From NCBI GenBank assembly GCA_030830565.1, contig JAURMR010000041.1, positions 176,051 to 240,050 of the forward strand: a stretch of 64,000 nucleotides of DNA, read 5' to 3'. Positions within the stretch are counted from its first letter, which is position 1. Each line of letters opens with the position of its first letter. A program made the position numbers and the translations under genes. Shown one piece after another: positions 25,776 to 34,788 of this stretch. Source of the DNA: Acidimicrobiales bacterium (GTDB taxonomy: Bacteria; Actinomycetota; Acidimicrobiia; Acidimicrobiales; Acidimicrobilacustridaceae). The notes below the pieces were generated by a model that saw only the letters and a program-made list of their open reading frames with translations, did no database searches and was not told where the DNA came from.

Positions 25776-26138
25776 ATGCCCGAAAGCATTCCGATCTCTG
25801 TCACCGCCGAACAGCTTGCCGCGGTCACCTTCAACTCTGATGGCCTTGTTCCTGCAATCGTTCAGGAAGAAGGAACGGGCAAGGTCTTGATGATGGCGTG
25901 GATGAATGCCGATTCATTGCGCCAAACCTTTGAGACGGGACGCACATGGTTCTGGAGTCGTTCTCGCCAGGAATATTGGTGCAAGGGTGAAACCTCTGGC
26001 GACCGTCAGTATGTGAGAGAGGCCTATTACGACTGCGACGGCGACACATTGCTCTTCATCGTTGAACAAGAAGGCAAGGGTGCCTGCCACACAGGTAATT
26101 ACTCATGCTTCTTCACCGCATTCGGTGACGGAGACTGA
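25776..26138 (+). CDS. hisI: Phosphoribosyl-AMP cyclohydrolase
   Basis: Zinc enzyme opening the purine ring of PR-AMP in histidine synthesis. 120 residues, the monofunctional form without the HisE domain. Blocks: [61 protein letters not shown] with the zinc and substrate-binding Cys/Asp residues. Two nucleotides separate its stop from the trpE TTG, so histidine and tryptophan genes are joined here. Confidence 0.96.
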   Translation: MPESIPISVTAEQLAAVTFNSDGLVPAIVQEEGTGKVLMMAWMNADSLRQTFETGRTWFWSRSRQEYWCKGETSGDRQYVREAYYDCDGDTLLFIVEQEGKGACHTGNYSCFFTAFGDGD

Positions 26139-26140
26139 TC

Positions 26141-27667
26141 TTGGACGTTTCGCCCTCGCGAGATGAATTTCATGCCCTTGCCGCCAACCACAGTGTTGTG
26201 CCGGTGTGGCGTGAACTTCTTGCTGATCTCATTACCCCGGTCGCTGCGTTTGCGCGCCTATGCGGCGACGAGCAACCGGGGTTTCTTTTTGAATCGGTCG
26301 AACACGGCGAACGCTGGAGCAGGTTCTCCTTTGTCGGTCGCAATCCGATTGCGACGCTGGTGCTTCGTAACGGTGTCGTCACTGTCGATGGCGATCTGCC
26401 TGCGGCGATGCCCCGCGACAAGGGAATCCTCGCCGCCATCGAATGGCTTCTTGCTGCGTATCGCTCACCATCGATCGATTCACTTCCTCCGCTTCACGGT
26501 GGCGTTGTTGGCTATCTCGGCTACGACGTTGTGCGCGAGGTCGAACAACTTGATGAAACGCCACGTGATGCCACGGGGTATCCCGATGCGGTCATGGCCG
26601 TCATTGGTCAGCTAGCGGCATTCGACCATTTCCGGCAGCGCGTCACACTTATCGACAATGTGCTCGTTCCGGAAGGCGTGAGCGCGAGCGAACTCGATCG
26701 GCTCTACGACGAAGCAATCGTTCGTCTCGAGCAACTCGCAGCTGACGGCGCGCAGCCACTCGCTGAACCAATGGTTGATCCGCCTTCGCCGTCGCCCGAG
26801 CTTCCCGATGTCACCGGTTCGATGACCTACAACCAGTGGCAGAGCGCGGTTGATGTCGCGAAGGAACGCATTCTCGACGGTGACATCTTCCAAGTTGTCT
26901 TGTCGCAGCGTTTTTCTTTTGAGCTCGGCGCCGATCCTTTCGATTTCTATCGAGTCCTTCGTCAGGTGAACCCGAGTCCCTACATGTACTTCGTGCGCAT
27001 GCCAGAACTCAGCCTCGCCGGATCGTCTCCCGAACCCATGGTGAAACTGGTCGACAATCGCGTGATTTCGCGTCCAATTGCCGGCACTCGTCGTCGTGGT
27101 GCTACGGAAGAAGAGGATCGTCGACTCGGTGCAGAACTTCGCGAACATCCGAAAGAAATAGCTGAGCATGTGATGCTCATCGATCTTGCTCGCAACGATG
27201 TCGGTCGTGTCGTCGAGTTCGGAACCGAACAAGTTGACGAAATGATGATTCTTGAGCGCTACAGCCACGTGATGCACCTCACCTCTCAAGTCTCTGGTGA
27301 ACTCGCCAAAGGAAAGACTCCGATCGATGTTCTTCGGGCAACGCTTCCTGCGGGAACGGTCTCGGGCGCTCCGAAGGTGCGCGCCATGGAAATCATCGAC
27401 GAACTTGAACCCGTCAAGCGCGGTCCCTATGCCGGCGTCGTTGGCTACATCGATTTCTCGGGAACCATCGATACCGCAATCGCTATTCGCACACTCGTTG
27501 TTGGCGCCGATGGCATCGCCCATGTGCAAGCCGGGGCGGGCATCGTTGCCGACAGCATCGCCGAGCACGAAGATCTCGAATGTCGCAATAAGGCCCGCGG
27601 GTTGCTCAGCGCAGTTCCTGGTGCACGGCGAATGACTGCGCAGCGGCGCGGCGAGGCCGTCGACTGA
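26141..27667 (+). CDS. trpE: Anthranilate synthase component I
   Basis: Makes anthranilate from chorismate with ammonia supplied by TrpG; first tryptophan step. 508 residues. The N-terminal regulatory segment PGFLFESVEHGERWSRFSFVGR holds the usual tryptophan-feedback site (LLES as LFES). The catalytic half shows GDIFQVVLSQRFSFEL, SPEPMVKLVDNRV, PIAGTRRRGATEEED, LIDLARNDVGRV, LPAGTVSGAPKVRAMEIID and the QAGAGIVADSIAEHE end. TTG start with GGAGA about 8 nt upstream; no alternative ATG or GTG fits. No leader peptide with tandem Trp codons precedes it. trpG and trpD are not in the window. Confidence 0.96.
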   Translation: MDVSPSRDEFHALAANHSVVPVWRELLADLITPVAAFARLCGDEQPGFLFESVEHGERWSRFSFVGRNPIATLVLRNGVVTVDGDLPAAMPRDKGILAAIEWLLAAYRSPSIDSLPPLHGGVVGYLGYDVVREVEQLDETPRDATGYPDAVMAVIGQLAAFDHFRQRVTLIDNVLVPEGVSASELDRLYDEAIVRLEQLAADGAQPLAEPMVDPPSPSPELPDVTGSMTYNQWQSAVDVAKERILDGDIFQVVLSQRFSFELGADPFDFYRVLRQVNPSPYMYFVRMPELSLAGSSPEPMVKLVDNRVISRPIAGTRRRGATEEEDRRLGAELREHPKEIAEHVMLIDLARNDVGRVVEFGTEQVDEMMILERYSHVMHLTSQVSGELAKGKTPIDVLRATLPAGTVSGAPKVRAMEIIDELEPVKRGPYAGVVGYIDFSGTIDTAIAIRTLVVGADGIAHVQAGAGIVADSIAEHEDLECRNKARGLLSAVPGARRMTAQRRGEAVD

Positions 27668-27719
27668 TTCATTGCCGTTGCTGGTGCAATTGGCCAGCGA
27701 AGGTGCGACACTCAAGAGC

Positions 27720-28652
27720 GTGACAGCTTCTTCGATCGATCAGATCATCGCCGGTTATGAGGCGCTCCGAGGTTCGGGTGGTGTAGCCGTTGTTGAACGC
27801 GATGTTGTGGCGGTAAGTGGTCCGGATGCGGCTCGCTACCTACAAGGGCAACTGAGCCAAGACGTTGTGGCGATGGCTGGCGACAGTGCGTGGTCTTTCC
27901 TTTTGGCGCCAACGGGCAAAGTCGATGCCTGGCTGCGTGTGTATCGGATCGATCCTGAGAACTACATCCTGGAAACCGATTCCGGTTACGGCGAGGTGCT
28001 GCGCACTCGATTGAATCGATTCTTGCTGCGAACCAAAGCAACGATTGCTGATGTGCAGAACTGTGTACTTGTGCAGCATCGGTGGGATTCCTCGGTGGTT
28101 CGCCTCGGCGGGGAAGATGTCGGAGGAGTCCTTGTTGGTTCTCCTGTTGGTCCCGGTGTGGCGGGGCGAGACGAATTACAACTCGATTCGGCGAAGGACC
28201 TCGAAGGTGCACTGCCTGAAATCATGGTTGCCCCGGAAGCGATGCATCGCTATCGGATCGCACACGCAATTCCTTCGATGGGCAGTGAACTCACCGACGA
28301 AACCATTCCGGGTGAAGCAGGCGCATGGGTGATCGACGCCTCAGTGAGTTTCACCAAGGGCTGCTACACCGGACAAGAACTCGTTGCGCGTATCGACAGC
28401 CGCGGCAACAACGTTCCGCACCCGATTCGACTCCTCGTGCTCGACAACGATGTAAATCTCGGTGATGAAGTGTTTCTTGACGGAGCGTCAGTCGGCACTA
28501 TCACGAGTGTTGCTTGTGCGTTGAGCACTGACCTTCCCGCGCTTGCGCTCGCTCGAGTCGGACGCGCGGTGATCCCTGGATCCCAAGTAACTGTTCGTAC
28601 CGGTTCCACCGATTGCGCAGCAATAGTCGTTGAGCCCGGTTCGGTCCGCTGA
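27720..28652 (+). CDS. ygfZ: YgfZ/GcvT-like folate-binding Fe-S cluster protein
   Basis: Tetrahydrofolate-dependent protein assisting Fe-S enzyme maintenance. 310 residues from GTG 27720. The diagnostic YgfZ motif is FTKGCYTGQELVARI; LQGQLSQDVVAM and LAPTGKVDAWLRVYR near the N-terminus are the GcvT-fold blocks. Start uncertain: in-frame TTG 27672 and GTG 27684 are possible. 27720 is preferred because family similarity begins just after it and GACACT, resembling the local -10 boxes, ends 7 nt before it. Lies between trpE and the J-domain gene. Confidence 0.85.
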   Translation: MTASSIDQIIAGYEALRGSGGVAVVERDVVAVSGPDAARYLQGQLSQDVVAMAGDSAWSFLLAPTGKVDAWLRVYRIDPENYILETDSGYGEVLRTRLNRFLLRTKATIADVQNCVLVQHRWDSSVVRLGGEDVGGVLVGSPVGPGVAGRDELQLDSAKDLEGALPEIMVAPEAMHRYRIAHAIPSMGSELTDETIPGEAGAWVIDASVSFTKGCYTGQELVARIDSRGNNVPHPIRLLVLDNDVNLGDEVFLDGASVGTITSVACALSTDLPALALARVGRAVIPGSQVTVRTGSTDCAAIVVEPGSVR

Positions 28653-28661
28653 GCGCTTGCC

Positions 28662-29204
28662 ATGAATGATCCGCTCTACGCCCGACTTGGTGTGACGCCA
28701 TCGGCGAGCGCTGCCGACATTCGCAGCGCGTATCTGAAGCTGGCCCGCATCCATCATCCTGATTTCCACACCAACGACGCTGCTCGACAATCAAACGAGC
28801 GAGAGATGCAGTCAATCAATGAGGCGTGGGCGATCTTGGGTGACCCCGAACGTCGTCGGGCACACGATGAACGCATGCGCCTTTCGCAACCCGATCCGGT
28901 GTCAACGGGCAAACCCGTCCCGGGTCGATACGACTTCGTTCCCTTCGACGACAGCGATGACGAAATCGATCCTCGACTGCTCGAAGACATCGGCGTCGAA
29001 GGCACTGAAGTTGGCCGCTCACTTCAACTTGCACCGATCGTGTGTTTTCTTGGCGGAATCTTCGGCGTCATCCTCGGCGTCATCGTGAACCTCCCGTTTC
29101 TTATCGCCGTTGGTGTGGTCGGCCTCGTCTTGGCACTGCTTGGGTTTCTTGCCGCTCCGGCGGTGGCCATTTCTCGAAGTATCCGAGCGGAGCGGAATCG
29201 TTAG
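28662..29204 (+). CDS. J-domain protein with C-terminal membrane segments
   Basis: 180 residues. Residues 1-70 are a J domain (YARLGVTPSASAADIRSAYLKLARIHHPDFH) with an intact HPD motif, which should stimulate DnaK ATPase. A charged linker follows, then two hydrophobic stretches near residues 123-142 and 143-165, so it is probably a membrane-tethered co-chaperone with the J domain in the cytosol. It lacks the Gly/Phe and zinc domains of DnaJ. Starts 9 nt after ygfZ. Confidence 0.85.
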   Translation: MNDPLYARLGVTPSASAADIRSAYLKLARIHHPDFHTNDAARQSNEREMQSINEAWAILGDPERRRAHDERMRLSQPDPVSTGKPVPGRYDFVPFDDSDDEIDPRLLEDIGVEGTEVGRSLQLAPIVCFLGGIFGVILGVIVNLPFLIAVGVVGLVLALLGFLAAPAVAISRSIRAERNR

Positions 29205-29213
29205 CGGTTGGCC

Positions 29214-29219
29214 TAAGGT
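29214..29219 (+). promoter_or_regulatory. -10 box TAAGGT before the ABM-domain gene
   Basis: TAAGGT ends 8 nt before ATG 29228. Candidate internal promoter that could drive the ABM gene and trpC. Confidence 0.4.
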
Positions 29220-29227
29220 CTGCGCAC

Positions 29228-29542
29228 ATGACCCAGACCTCATTGTTCGTAAAGATGGTGTTTCAACCCGGCAAGCGCGATGAAGGCGTCGCAGCGCTCG
29301 AAACCATGCTTCCCGTGGTTGCCGATGAACCCGGAACGCTCGTGTACTCGTTCCATCGTGATGCCGGTGATGAAAACACCGTCTGGATCTTCGAGCTTTA
29401 CTCCGACGGCGAAGCACTTGGCGTGCACGGCGGCTCGGACGCGATGAAGGAACTTTTCGGCACGCTCGGTGGCCTTATGGCCGAACCGCCGATGATGGTG
29501 ATGTCGACTCCAACAGGTAACGCAAAGGGTCTTCCAAACTGA
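29228..29542 (+). CDS. Antibiotic biosynthesis monooxygenase (ABM) domain protein
   Basis: 104 residues of the dimeric alpha+beta-barrel ABM family: FVKMVFQPGKRDEGVAALETML, EPGTLVYSFHRD, VWIFELYSDGEALGVHGGSDAM. Such proteins act as small oxygenases, quinol monooxygenases or stress proteins; nothing here tells which. ATG 29228 is chosen over more upstream frame starts, which read through the J-domain gene. The stop TGA overlaps the presumed CTG start of trpC (CTGA). Confidence 0.82.
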   Translation: MTQTSLFVKMVFQPGKRDEGVAALETMLPVVADEPGTLVYSFHRDAGDENTVWIFELYSDGEALGVHGGSDAMKELFGTLGGLMAEPPMMVMSTPTGNAKGLPN

Positions 29543-30333
29543 CCACCTATCTCGACCGAATCCTTGAGGCGCACCGAGTGGTTGCGGCTCGCGACGATCG
29601 CCCGTTCGACGAACTCGTCGAGCGGGCGATGTCCGTCGCGCCTGCGCGTGGATTCCGTGCGGCACTTGATGCAGTAGTTGCATCGGGTGATATCGCCGTT
29701 ATCTCTGAAATCAAACGGCGGTCGCCTTCGAAGGGCGACCTTGCGTCGGGGCTTGATCCAATCGAACTCGCTCGTCAGTACGAACGCGGTGGCGCCGCGT
29801 GTTTGTCGGTGCTTACCGATGTCGATTTCTTTGGCGGATCGGTCGAGGATCTTGTTGGTGCGCGCGAGGCATGCTCGCTACCGGTCTTACGTAAAGACTT
29901 CACTGTCAGTGCTCGCGATGTTTGCGATGCCCGCATTATGGGCGCCGACTGCGTGTTGCTCATCGCGGCCGCGCTTGACCAAGCCGAACTCGAATCTTTC
30001 CTGAAGTTGTCCCGTGCGATTGGGTTCGATGCGCTTGTCGAGATCCATGACGAAGCTGAACTCGATCGGGCTGTCGCCGCTGGCGCCGATCTGATCGGCG
30101 TGAATCAGCGAGACCTCGTGACCTTCGCCGTCGATACAGATCGGGCAGTGCGCATGGCTCCAAAGATGCCCGCTGGTGTGGTGCGTGTGGCCGAATCGGG
30201 CATCACCGGCCCGGGTGATGCGGCCGTTCTTGCCGGGGCGGGGTACCACGCCGTCCTTGTGGGCGAACACCTCGTGACCTCAGGCGATCCCGAGGGCGGC
30301 GTTTCAGCGCTTCGGAGTGCTCGCCGGTCCTAG
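29539..30333 (+). CDS. trpC: Indole-3-glycerol phosphate synthase, probable CTG start
   Basis: TIM-barrel enzyme making indole-3-glycerol phosphate. [20 protein letters not shown] (catalytic Lys), [71 protein letters not shown] are all present. The first standard start is GTG 29578, but the 13 preceding codons encode [12 protein letters not shown], the conserved first helix (alpha-0) of the family. The only start-like codon there is CTG 29539, inside a CTGA overlap with the ABM stop and 9 nt after AAAGGG. GTG 29578 also has a GAGG 8 nt upstream, so both starts may be used. About 264 residues from CTG. Confidence 0.88.
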   Translation: MTTYLDRILEAHRVVAARDDRPFDELVERAMSVAPARGFRAALDAVVASGDIAVISEIKRRSPSKGDLASGLDPIELARQYERGGAACLSVLTDVDFFGGSVEDLVGAREACSLPVLRKDFTVSARDVCDARIMGADCVLLIAAALDQAELESFLKLSRAIGFDALVEIHDEAELDRAVAAGADLIGVNQRDLVTFAVDTDRAVRMAPKMPAGVVRVAESGITGPGDAAVLAGAGYHAVLVGEHLVTSGDPEGGVSALRSARRS

Positions 30334-30336
30334 GAT
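30331..30336 (+). promoter_or_regulatory. Possible -10 box TAGGAT before trpB2
   Basis: TAGGAT overlaps the trpC stop codon. It would give a short leader of about 25 nt containing AGGGGAG ahead of the trpB2 ATG, a conventional leadered arrangement. Confidence 0.35.
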
Positions 30337-30367
30337 CGGCGCCGTACAACGAGACAGGGGAGTCACA

Positions 30368-31621
30368 ATGGCCCGCTTCAACATGTCCGAATCCGAGATG
30401 CCCTCGGCGTGGTTCAACATCCTTCCGCGACTTGCGACGCCGATGGATCCACCGCTGCATCCCGGCACCCGTGAGCCCGTCACGCCCGACGATCTCGCGC
30501 CGCTGTTCCCGATGGAACTGATCATGCAGGAGATGTCGCCGGAACCGTGGATCGACATCCCCGGTCCAGTGCTCGACATCCTTCGTCTGTGGCGCCCGAC
30601 TCCGCTCGTTCGCGCCGAACGTCTTGAGAAGATGCTCGACACGCCCGCTCGCATCTACTTCAAGGATGAATCAGTGTCACCGGCCGGTTCACATAAGCCG
30701 AACACTGCCGTGCCGCAGGCCTATTACAACAAGATGGAAGGTATTAATCGCCTCACCACCGAAACTGGAGCGGGCCAGTGGGGCACCGCACTTTCGTTCG
30801 CCACTGCCCAGTTCGACATGGAATGCATGGTCTACATGGTGCGCGCTTCGTTCGAACAGAAGCCGTATCGCAAGATCATGATGCAGGTGTGGGGCGGCGA
30901 CGTTGTTCCGTCACCAATCGACGATCCTTCAAATCCTGGCTCGCTCGGTGCAGCAATTTCCGATGCCGTTCGTGACTGTGTGCAGCGCGACGACTCGCAT
31001 TACGCACTCGGTTCAGTGCTCAACCACGTACTTCTCCATCAGACCGTGATCGGTCTTGAAGCACGCGATCAGTTGCGCGCTGCTGGCGAAGAACTTCCCG
31101 ATGTTGTGATCGCTCCGTGTGGTGGCGGCTCGAACCTCGGTGGTATTGCTTTCCCGTTCGTGCCCGACGAAAGCGTTCGCCTTGTTGCGGTCGAACCGTC
31201 ATCGTGCCCGACCCTCACACAAGGCCGTTTCGAATACGACTTCGGCGATGTCGCCGGCATGACCCCGCTTATGCCGATGTACACACTTGGCGCTGACTTC
31301 ATGCCACCGTCGATCCACGCTGGCGGCCTTCGCTATCACGGCGATTCTCCGATCGTCTCGAAGCTTGTGCACGAGGGTCGCATGGAAGCCGTTGCTATCA
31401 ATCAGGGCAAGGTCTTTGATGCGGCGATCAAGTTTGCGAACGCCGAAGGCAAGGTTCCCGCTCCCGAATGTGGTCACGGCATTGCTGTCGCCATCGACGA
31501 AGCGCTTGCCGCCAAGGAGTCAGGCGAAGAAAAGGTCATCCTCTTCAATTACTGCGGACATGGTCATCTCGACCTCGCGGCGTATGACGAATACCTCAGC
31601 GGTCGCATGGTCGACGCCTGA
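30368..31621 (+). CDS. trpB2: TrpB2-type tryptophan synthase beta-like protein
   Basis: PLP-dependent enzyme of the TrpB2 branch, 417 residues. PLP Lys in [16 protein letters not shown]; phosphate loop [11 protein letters not shown]; the C-terminal [10 protein letters not shown] is typical. N-terminal additions ([16 protein letters not shown]) and the [10 protein letters not shown] form distinguish TrpB2 from TrpB1. TrpB2 can make tryptophan from indole and serine and does not need TrpA; its cellular task when TrpB1 is also present is unsettled. ATG 30368 has AGGGGAG 6 nt upstream. Lies between trpC and trpF. Confidence 0.93.
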   Translation: MARFNMSESEMPSAWFNILPRLATPMDPPLHPGTREPVTPDDLAPLFPMELIMQEMSPEPWIDIPGPVLDILRLWRPTPLVRAERLEKMLDTPARIYFKDESVSPAGSHKPNTAVPQAYYNKMEGINRLTTETGAGQWGTALSFATAQFDMECMVYMVRASFEQKPYRKIMMQVWGGDVVPSPIDDPSNPGSLGAAISDAVRDCVQRDDSHYALGSVLNHVLLHQTVIGLEARDQLRAAGEELPDVVIAPCGGGSNLGGIAFPFVPDESVRLVAVEPSSCPTLTQGRFEYDFGDVAGMTPLMPMYTLGADFMPPSIHAGGLRYHGDSPIVSKLVHEGRMEAVAINQGKVFDAAIKFANAEGKVPAPECGHGIAVAIDEALAAKESGEEKVILFNYCGHGHLDLAAYDEYLSGRMVDA

Positions 31622-31645
31622 GTCTGTCGAAACAAATGATCGCGT

Positions 31646-31685
31646 GATGAACACGTCGCGCCGCTAGCGTCGCGACGTGTTCATC
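31646..31685. repeat. 15-bp perfect inverted repeat covering the trpF start
   Basis: GATGAACACGTCGCG (31646-31660) is the exact inverse of CGCGACGTGTTCATC (31671-31685), spacer of 10 nt holding the palindrome CGCTAGCG. The right arm includes the trpF GTG, and the spacer includes its -10 box. In read-through RNA it would fold into a hairpin hiding the start codon; as DNA it could be an operator. Confidence 0.8.
31665..31670 (+). promoter_or_regulatory. -10 box TAGCGT for trpF
   Basis: TAGCGT in the loop of the inverted repeat, exactly 6 nt before the trpF GTG at 31677. Predicted leaderless start, possibly controlled through the flanking repeat arms. Confidence 0.5.
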
Positions 31686-32309
31686 AAGATCTGCGGTACA
31701 ACAAGCGCCGAGGACGCACTGCTTGCGGTGTCTCTCGGCGCTGACGCGCTTGGTTTCATTTTTGCCGAATCAAAACGACGGGTCGATGTCACAACGGTTG
31801 CGCAAATCGTTCCGCAACTTCCCGGTGAAGCGATTGCGGTCGGTGTCTTCCGCAACGAGTCGGCCGAACACATTCTTGACATTGTGAAGGCGACCGGGCT
31901 CCGTGGTGTGCAGCTGCATGGAAACGAGGGCCCGGAGGTCTCGCAAGCTTTGCGTGACATCGTTCCGTTCCTTGTGCAGGTCTTCACTGCCGATGATCCC
32001 CGGCTCGTACAGCTCGATGACTACCCGATCGATGCGGTCCTGCTCGATTCGCCGACGCCAGGCTCGGGCGAAACCTTCGATTGGTCGCAGGTCGCCGACC
32101 TCCCGCAGCGTCGGCGCGTCATTCTTGCTGGCGGCCTCAACCCGGCGAACGTGGCTGAGGCTATCGAGCGCGTTCGTCCGTGGGGCGTCGATGCGGTGAG
32201 TGGGGTCGAGGCATCTCCTGGCCACAAGGATCCCGACGCCCTCGCTGCATTCATTGCTTCGGCAAGAGATGCCCTGTCTGAGTTCTCTACCGACCCGGCC
32301 CCGGCCTAG
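31677..32309 (+). CDS. trpF: Phosphoribosylanthranilate isomerase
   Basis: TIM-barrel isomerase converting PRA to CdRP. 210 residues. Catalytic Cys in [13 protein letters not shown] and Asp in [30 protein letters not shown] and [15 protein letters not shown] form the phosphate site. Having a separate trpF is notable in an actinobacterium, many of which use PriA. GTG start inside the right arm of the 15-bp inverted repeat. Confidence 0.95.
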   Translation: MFIKICGTTSAEDALLAVSLGADALGFIFAESKRRVDVTTVAQIVPQLPGEAIAVGVFRNESAEHILDIVKATGLRGVQLHGNEGPEVSQALRDIVPFLVQVFTADDPRLVQLDDYPIDAVLLDSPTPGSGETFDWSQVADLPQRRRVILAGGLNPANVAEAIERVRPWGVDAVSGVEASPGHKDPDALAAFIASARDALSEFSTDPAPA

Positions 32310-32312
32310 CCT
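32307..32312 (+). promoter_or_regulatory. -10 box TAGCCT for trpB-trpA
   Basis: TAGCCT ends 7 nt before the trpB ATG at 32320 and overlaps the trpF stop region. Predicted leaderless internal promoter. Confidence 0.5.
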
Positions 32313-32319
32313 CAACGTC

Positions 32320-33477
32320 ATGTCACTGCCCGAGCCGTCATCAAGTGGTCGTTTCGGAGAGTTCGGGGGCCGCTATGTGCCCGAAACTCTTGTTCCGGCC
32401 TGTCAGGAACTCGAAGCGGCCTTCCGCGAGGCGTGGGCCGACCAATCGTTCCGTGACGAACTCGATGGATTGCTGGCCGACTACGCAGGCCGCCCGTCGC
32501 CGATCACCGAGTGTCATCGGCTCTCTGCCGAACTCGGTGTGCGCGTGCTGCTCAAGCGTGAAGATCTCAATCACACCGGTTCGCACAAGATCAACAACGT
32601 GCTCGGCCAAGCCCTTCTTGCCAAGCGCATGGGTAAGACCCGACTCGTTGCCGAAACCGGTGCGGGCCAGCACGGTGTTGCATCGGCAACCGCTGCTGCG
32701 CTCATGGGCATGGAATGCAAAGTCTTTATGGGTGAAGTTGATATGGAACGCCAGGCGCTCAACGTCTTCCGCATGCGTTTGCTTGGTGCCGAAGTTGTTC
32801 CGGCAATGTCTGGCAGCCGCACGCTCAAAGATGCCGTAAACGAAGCCATGCGCGATTGGGTCGCCACGGTTGAAAACACCCATTACTGCCTTGGATCGGT
32901 GATGGGCCCGCACCCCTATCCGTGGATGGTGCGTGAATTCCACACCGTCATCGGCAAGGAATCTCGCGAGCAGTGCGCCAAGTTGCTCGACAACGAAATT
33001 CCCGATGTCGTCACCGCATGCGTTGGCGGCGGATCAAATGCGATCGGCATCTTCAGTGGTTTCGCTGACACCACTGCGGAACTCGTCGGCGTTGAGCCCG
33101 CCGGTGGCGCAGCAGTTGGTCGTGGCGTGCCCGGCGTTGTGCACGGCATGAAGAGCTATCTCATGCAGGACGAATTTGGTCAGGTGCAAGAAGCCCACTC
33201 GATTTCCGCTGGTCTCGATTACCCCGGCGTCGGTCCTGAGCATTCCCACCTTTCCTCAATCGGTCGTGCTCGCTACGAGCAGGTCACCGATGACGAAGTC
33301 ATTGCTGCATTCCAACTTCTCAGCCGCACCGAAGGCATCATCCCGGCGCTCGAACCAGCGCACGCACTCGCATGGATCAGTCGCGATCGTGCGAAGCTCG
33401 CCGGAAAGACCGTGCTCCTCAACATGTCTGGCCGTGGTGATAAAGACGTCGGCCAAATGATGGAAATCCTCGGATGA
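32320..33477 (+). CDS. trpB: Tryptophan synthase beta subunit
   Basis: Canonical TrpB1, condensing indole with serine; 385 residues. [16 protein letters not shown] opening, PLP Lys in [56 protein letters not shown] and the C-terminal [12 protein letters not shown]. The frame is open further upstream inside trpF, but ATG 32320 is the family start and has a TAGCCT box 7 nt before it. Followed by trpA with a 4-nt overlap (ATGA). Confidence 0.97.
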   Translation: MSLPEPSSSGRFGEFGGRYVPETLVPACQELEAAFREAWADQSFRDELDGLLADYAGRPSPITECHRLSAELGVRVLLKREDLNHTGSHKINNVLGQALLAKRMGKTRLVAETGAGQHGVASATAAALMGMECKVFMGEVDMERQALNVFRMRLLGAEVVPAMSGSRTLKDAVNEAMRDWVATVENTHYCLGSVMGPHPYPWMVREFHTVIGKESREQCAKLLDNEIPDVVTACVGGGSNAIGIFSGFADTTAELVGVEPAGGAAVGRGVPGVVHGMKSYLMQDEFGQVQEAHSISAGLDYPGVGPEHSHLSSIGRARYEQVTDDEVIAAFQLLSRTEGIIPALEPAHALAWISRDRAKLAGKTVLLNMSGRGDKDVGQMMEILG

Positions 33478-34304
33478 CACCGACGCTTGCCGAAGAAGGA
33501 CTCACGATCCCCGACGCGCCATCTGAGCCGGGGGAGTTTGAACGCTCGTTGCGCGCCACTCGTGAAAGTGGTCGCAAGTTGTTGGTTGCCTATGTCACCG
33601 GCGGACTTCACGACGAGTGGCCCGACGTTGTTCGCGCTGTCGCCGACGCCGGTGCCGATGCGATTGAAATCGGCATTCCGTTTTCTGATCCGGTCATGGA
33701 CGGTCCCATCATTCAGGAAGCGAGTGAACTGGCATTACGCGACGGCGCCAGTCCAGTCACGGTGCTCGACACACTCCGCACCATCGATGCCGGTGTTCCG
33801 CTCGCCGTGATGACCTATTACAACCTGGCATTCCATATGGGTCACGAACGTTTTGCGTCGTTGATGTACGAAGCCGGTGTGCGAGCGGCGATCCTTCCGG
33901 ATCTTCCGCTTGAAGAGGTCGGTCCGTGGGCCACTGCAGCCGATCCAGCGGGAATCGAAACGGTGATGCTCGCTGCACCAACCGCTCCCGACGAACGACT
34001 TCCCCGAGTTGTCGCTCGATCTCGTGGTTTTGTGTACGCCGTCGGACTTCTTGGCGTCACTGGTGAACGCGATGCACTTGCCGAGTCTTCACTCGTTATC
34101 GCTCGTCGGCTTAAAGCAATCACCGATAAGCCCGTGCTCGTTGGCGTTGGCGTCTCGAACGGTCAACAAGCGGCCGAAGTCAGTCAGGTCGCCGATGGCT
34201 GTGTCATCGGTTCGGCGCTCATGCGTCGTGTCGTCGAGGGCGAAGGTCCTGCCGGCGCAGGCGCGTTCATTGCTGAAGTGCGCGCTGCTCTCGACGAGTC
34301 ATGA
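33474..34304 (+). CDS. trpA: Tryptophan synthase alpha subunit
   Basis: Cleaves indole-3-glycerol phosphate and channels indole to TrpB. 276 residues. Catalytic Glu and Asp in [64 protein letters not shown] and [13 protein letters not shown] are family blocks. About 20 residues precede the usual start, so a later start is possible, but the ATGA overlap with trpB supports 33474. Confidence 0.96.
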   Translation: MTPTLAEEGLTIPDAPSEPGEFERSLRATRESGRKLLVAYVTGGLHDEWPDVVRAVADAGADAIEIGIPFSDPVMDGPIIQEASELALRDGASPVTVLDTLRTIDAGVPLAVMTYYNLAFHMGHERFASLMYEAGVRAAILPDLPLEEVGPWATAADPAGIETVMLAAPTAPDERLPRVVARSRGFVYAVGLLGVTGERDALAESSLVIARRLKAITDKPVLVGVGVSNGQQAAEVSQVADGCVIGSALMRRVVEGEGPAGAGAFIAEVRAALDES

Positions 34305-34729
34305 CCGACGGTTCTCAAGGCAGCGAACGCCGCCAGATCCCTCTTGAGCAACCGCTGTTCGATCGGGTCGACCCTGAATTCTTCAATCGACTCGTCGATC
34401 GCTTCTATGACGGTGTCATCGCCGATCCGGTGCTGGCGCCGCTCTATCCGGCCGATGACCTCGATGGCGCCCGTGAACGACTCCGGATGTTCCTCGTGCA
34501 GTTCTGGGGAGGTCCGCAGACCTATAGCGAGCAGCGAGGCCATCCTCGCCTCCGTATGCGCCATGCGCCCTATGTGATCGGCGAGGCCGAACGTGAGGCC
34601 TGGTTCCGACTCATGGCCAATGCGGTGGGGGCCGAGGTCGAAGCAGGGGCCCTGAGTGACGAGGACGAGGCTCGGATGCTGGGCTATTTCGCCCATTCGG
34701 CCAAATTCATGATGAATGTCGAGGAATGA
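34301..34729 (+). CDS. glbO: Group II truncated haemoglobin
   Basis: Heme-binding 2-on-2 globin of the trHbO group, 142 residues. FNRLVDRFYDGVIADPVLAPLYP (B/C region with Tyr), FLVQFWGGPQTYSEQRGHPRLRMRHAPYVI with the proximal His and the group II Trp at G8 in AWFRLMANAV-like context. trHbO proteins bind O2 and are linked to respiration and nitric-oxide stress. ATG overlaps the trpA stop by 4 nt, so it is the last gene of the trp unit, an odd partner. Confidence 0.92.
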   Translation: MTDGSQGSERRQIPLEQPLFDRVDPEFFNRLVDRFYDGVIADPVLAPLYPADDLDGARERLRMFLVQFWGGPQTYSEQRGHPRLRMRHAPYVIGEAEREAWFRLMANAVGAEVEAGALSDEDEARMLGYFAHSAKFMMNVEE

Positions 34730-34772
34730 CGGGGGCCTTCGCAGGACCTCTGACCAGCCCTGATTCATCTTC

Positions 34773-34788
34773 CTGCATAGTCATGCAG
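34773..34788. promoter_or_regulatory. Operator-like palindrome upstream of hup
   Basis: CTGCAT-AGTC-ATGCAG, two 6-nt inverted arms with a 4-nt spacer, 150 nt before the HU start. The core overlaps a TAGTCA that could act as a -10 box. It resembles ArgR-type boxes in shape (TGCAT...ATGCA) but the regulator is unknown. The GC-rich stretch from here to 34937 would be a long leader. Confidence 0.35.

Noticed and set aside
26100..26160. A tryptophan leader peptide or attenuator before trpE
   Set aside because: Only 2 nt separate hisI and trpE, and no short frame with tandem Trp codons or alternative hairpins is present.
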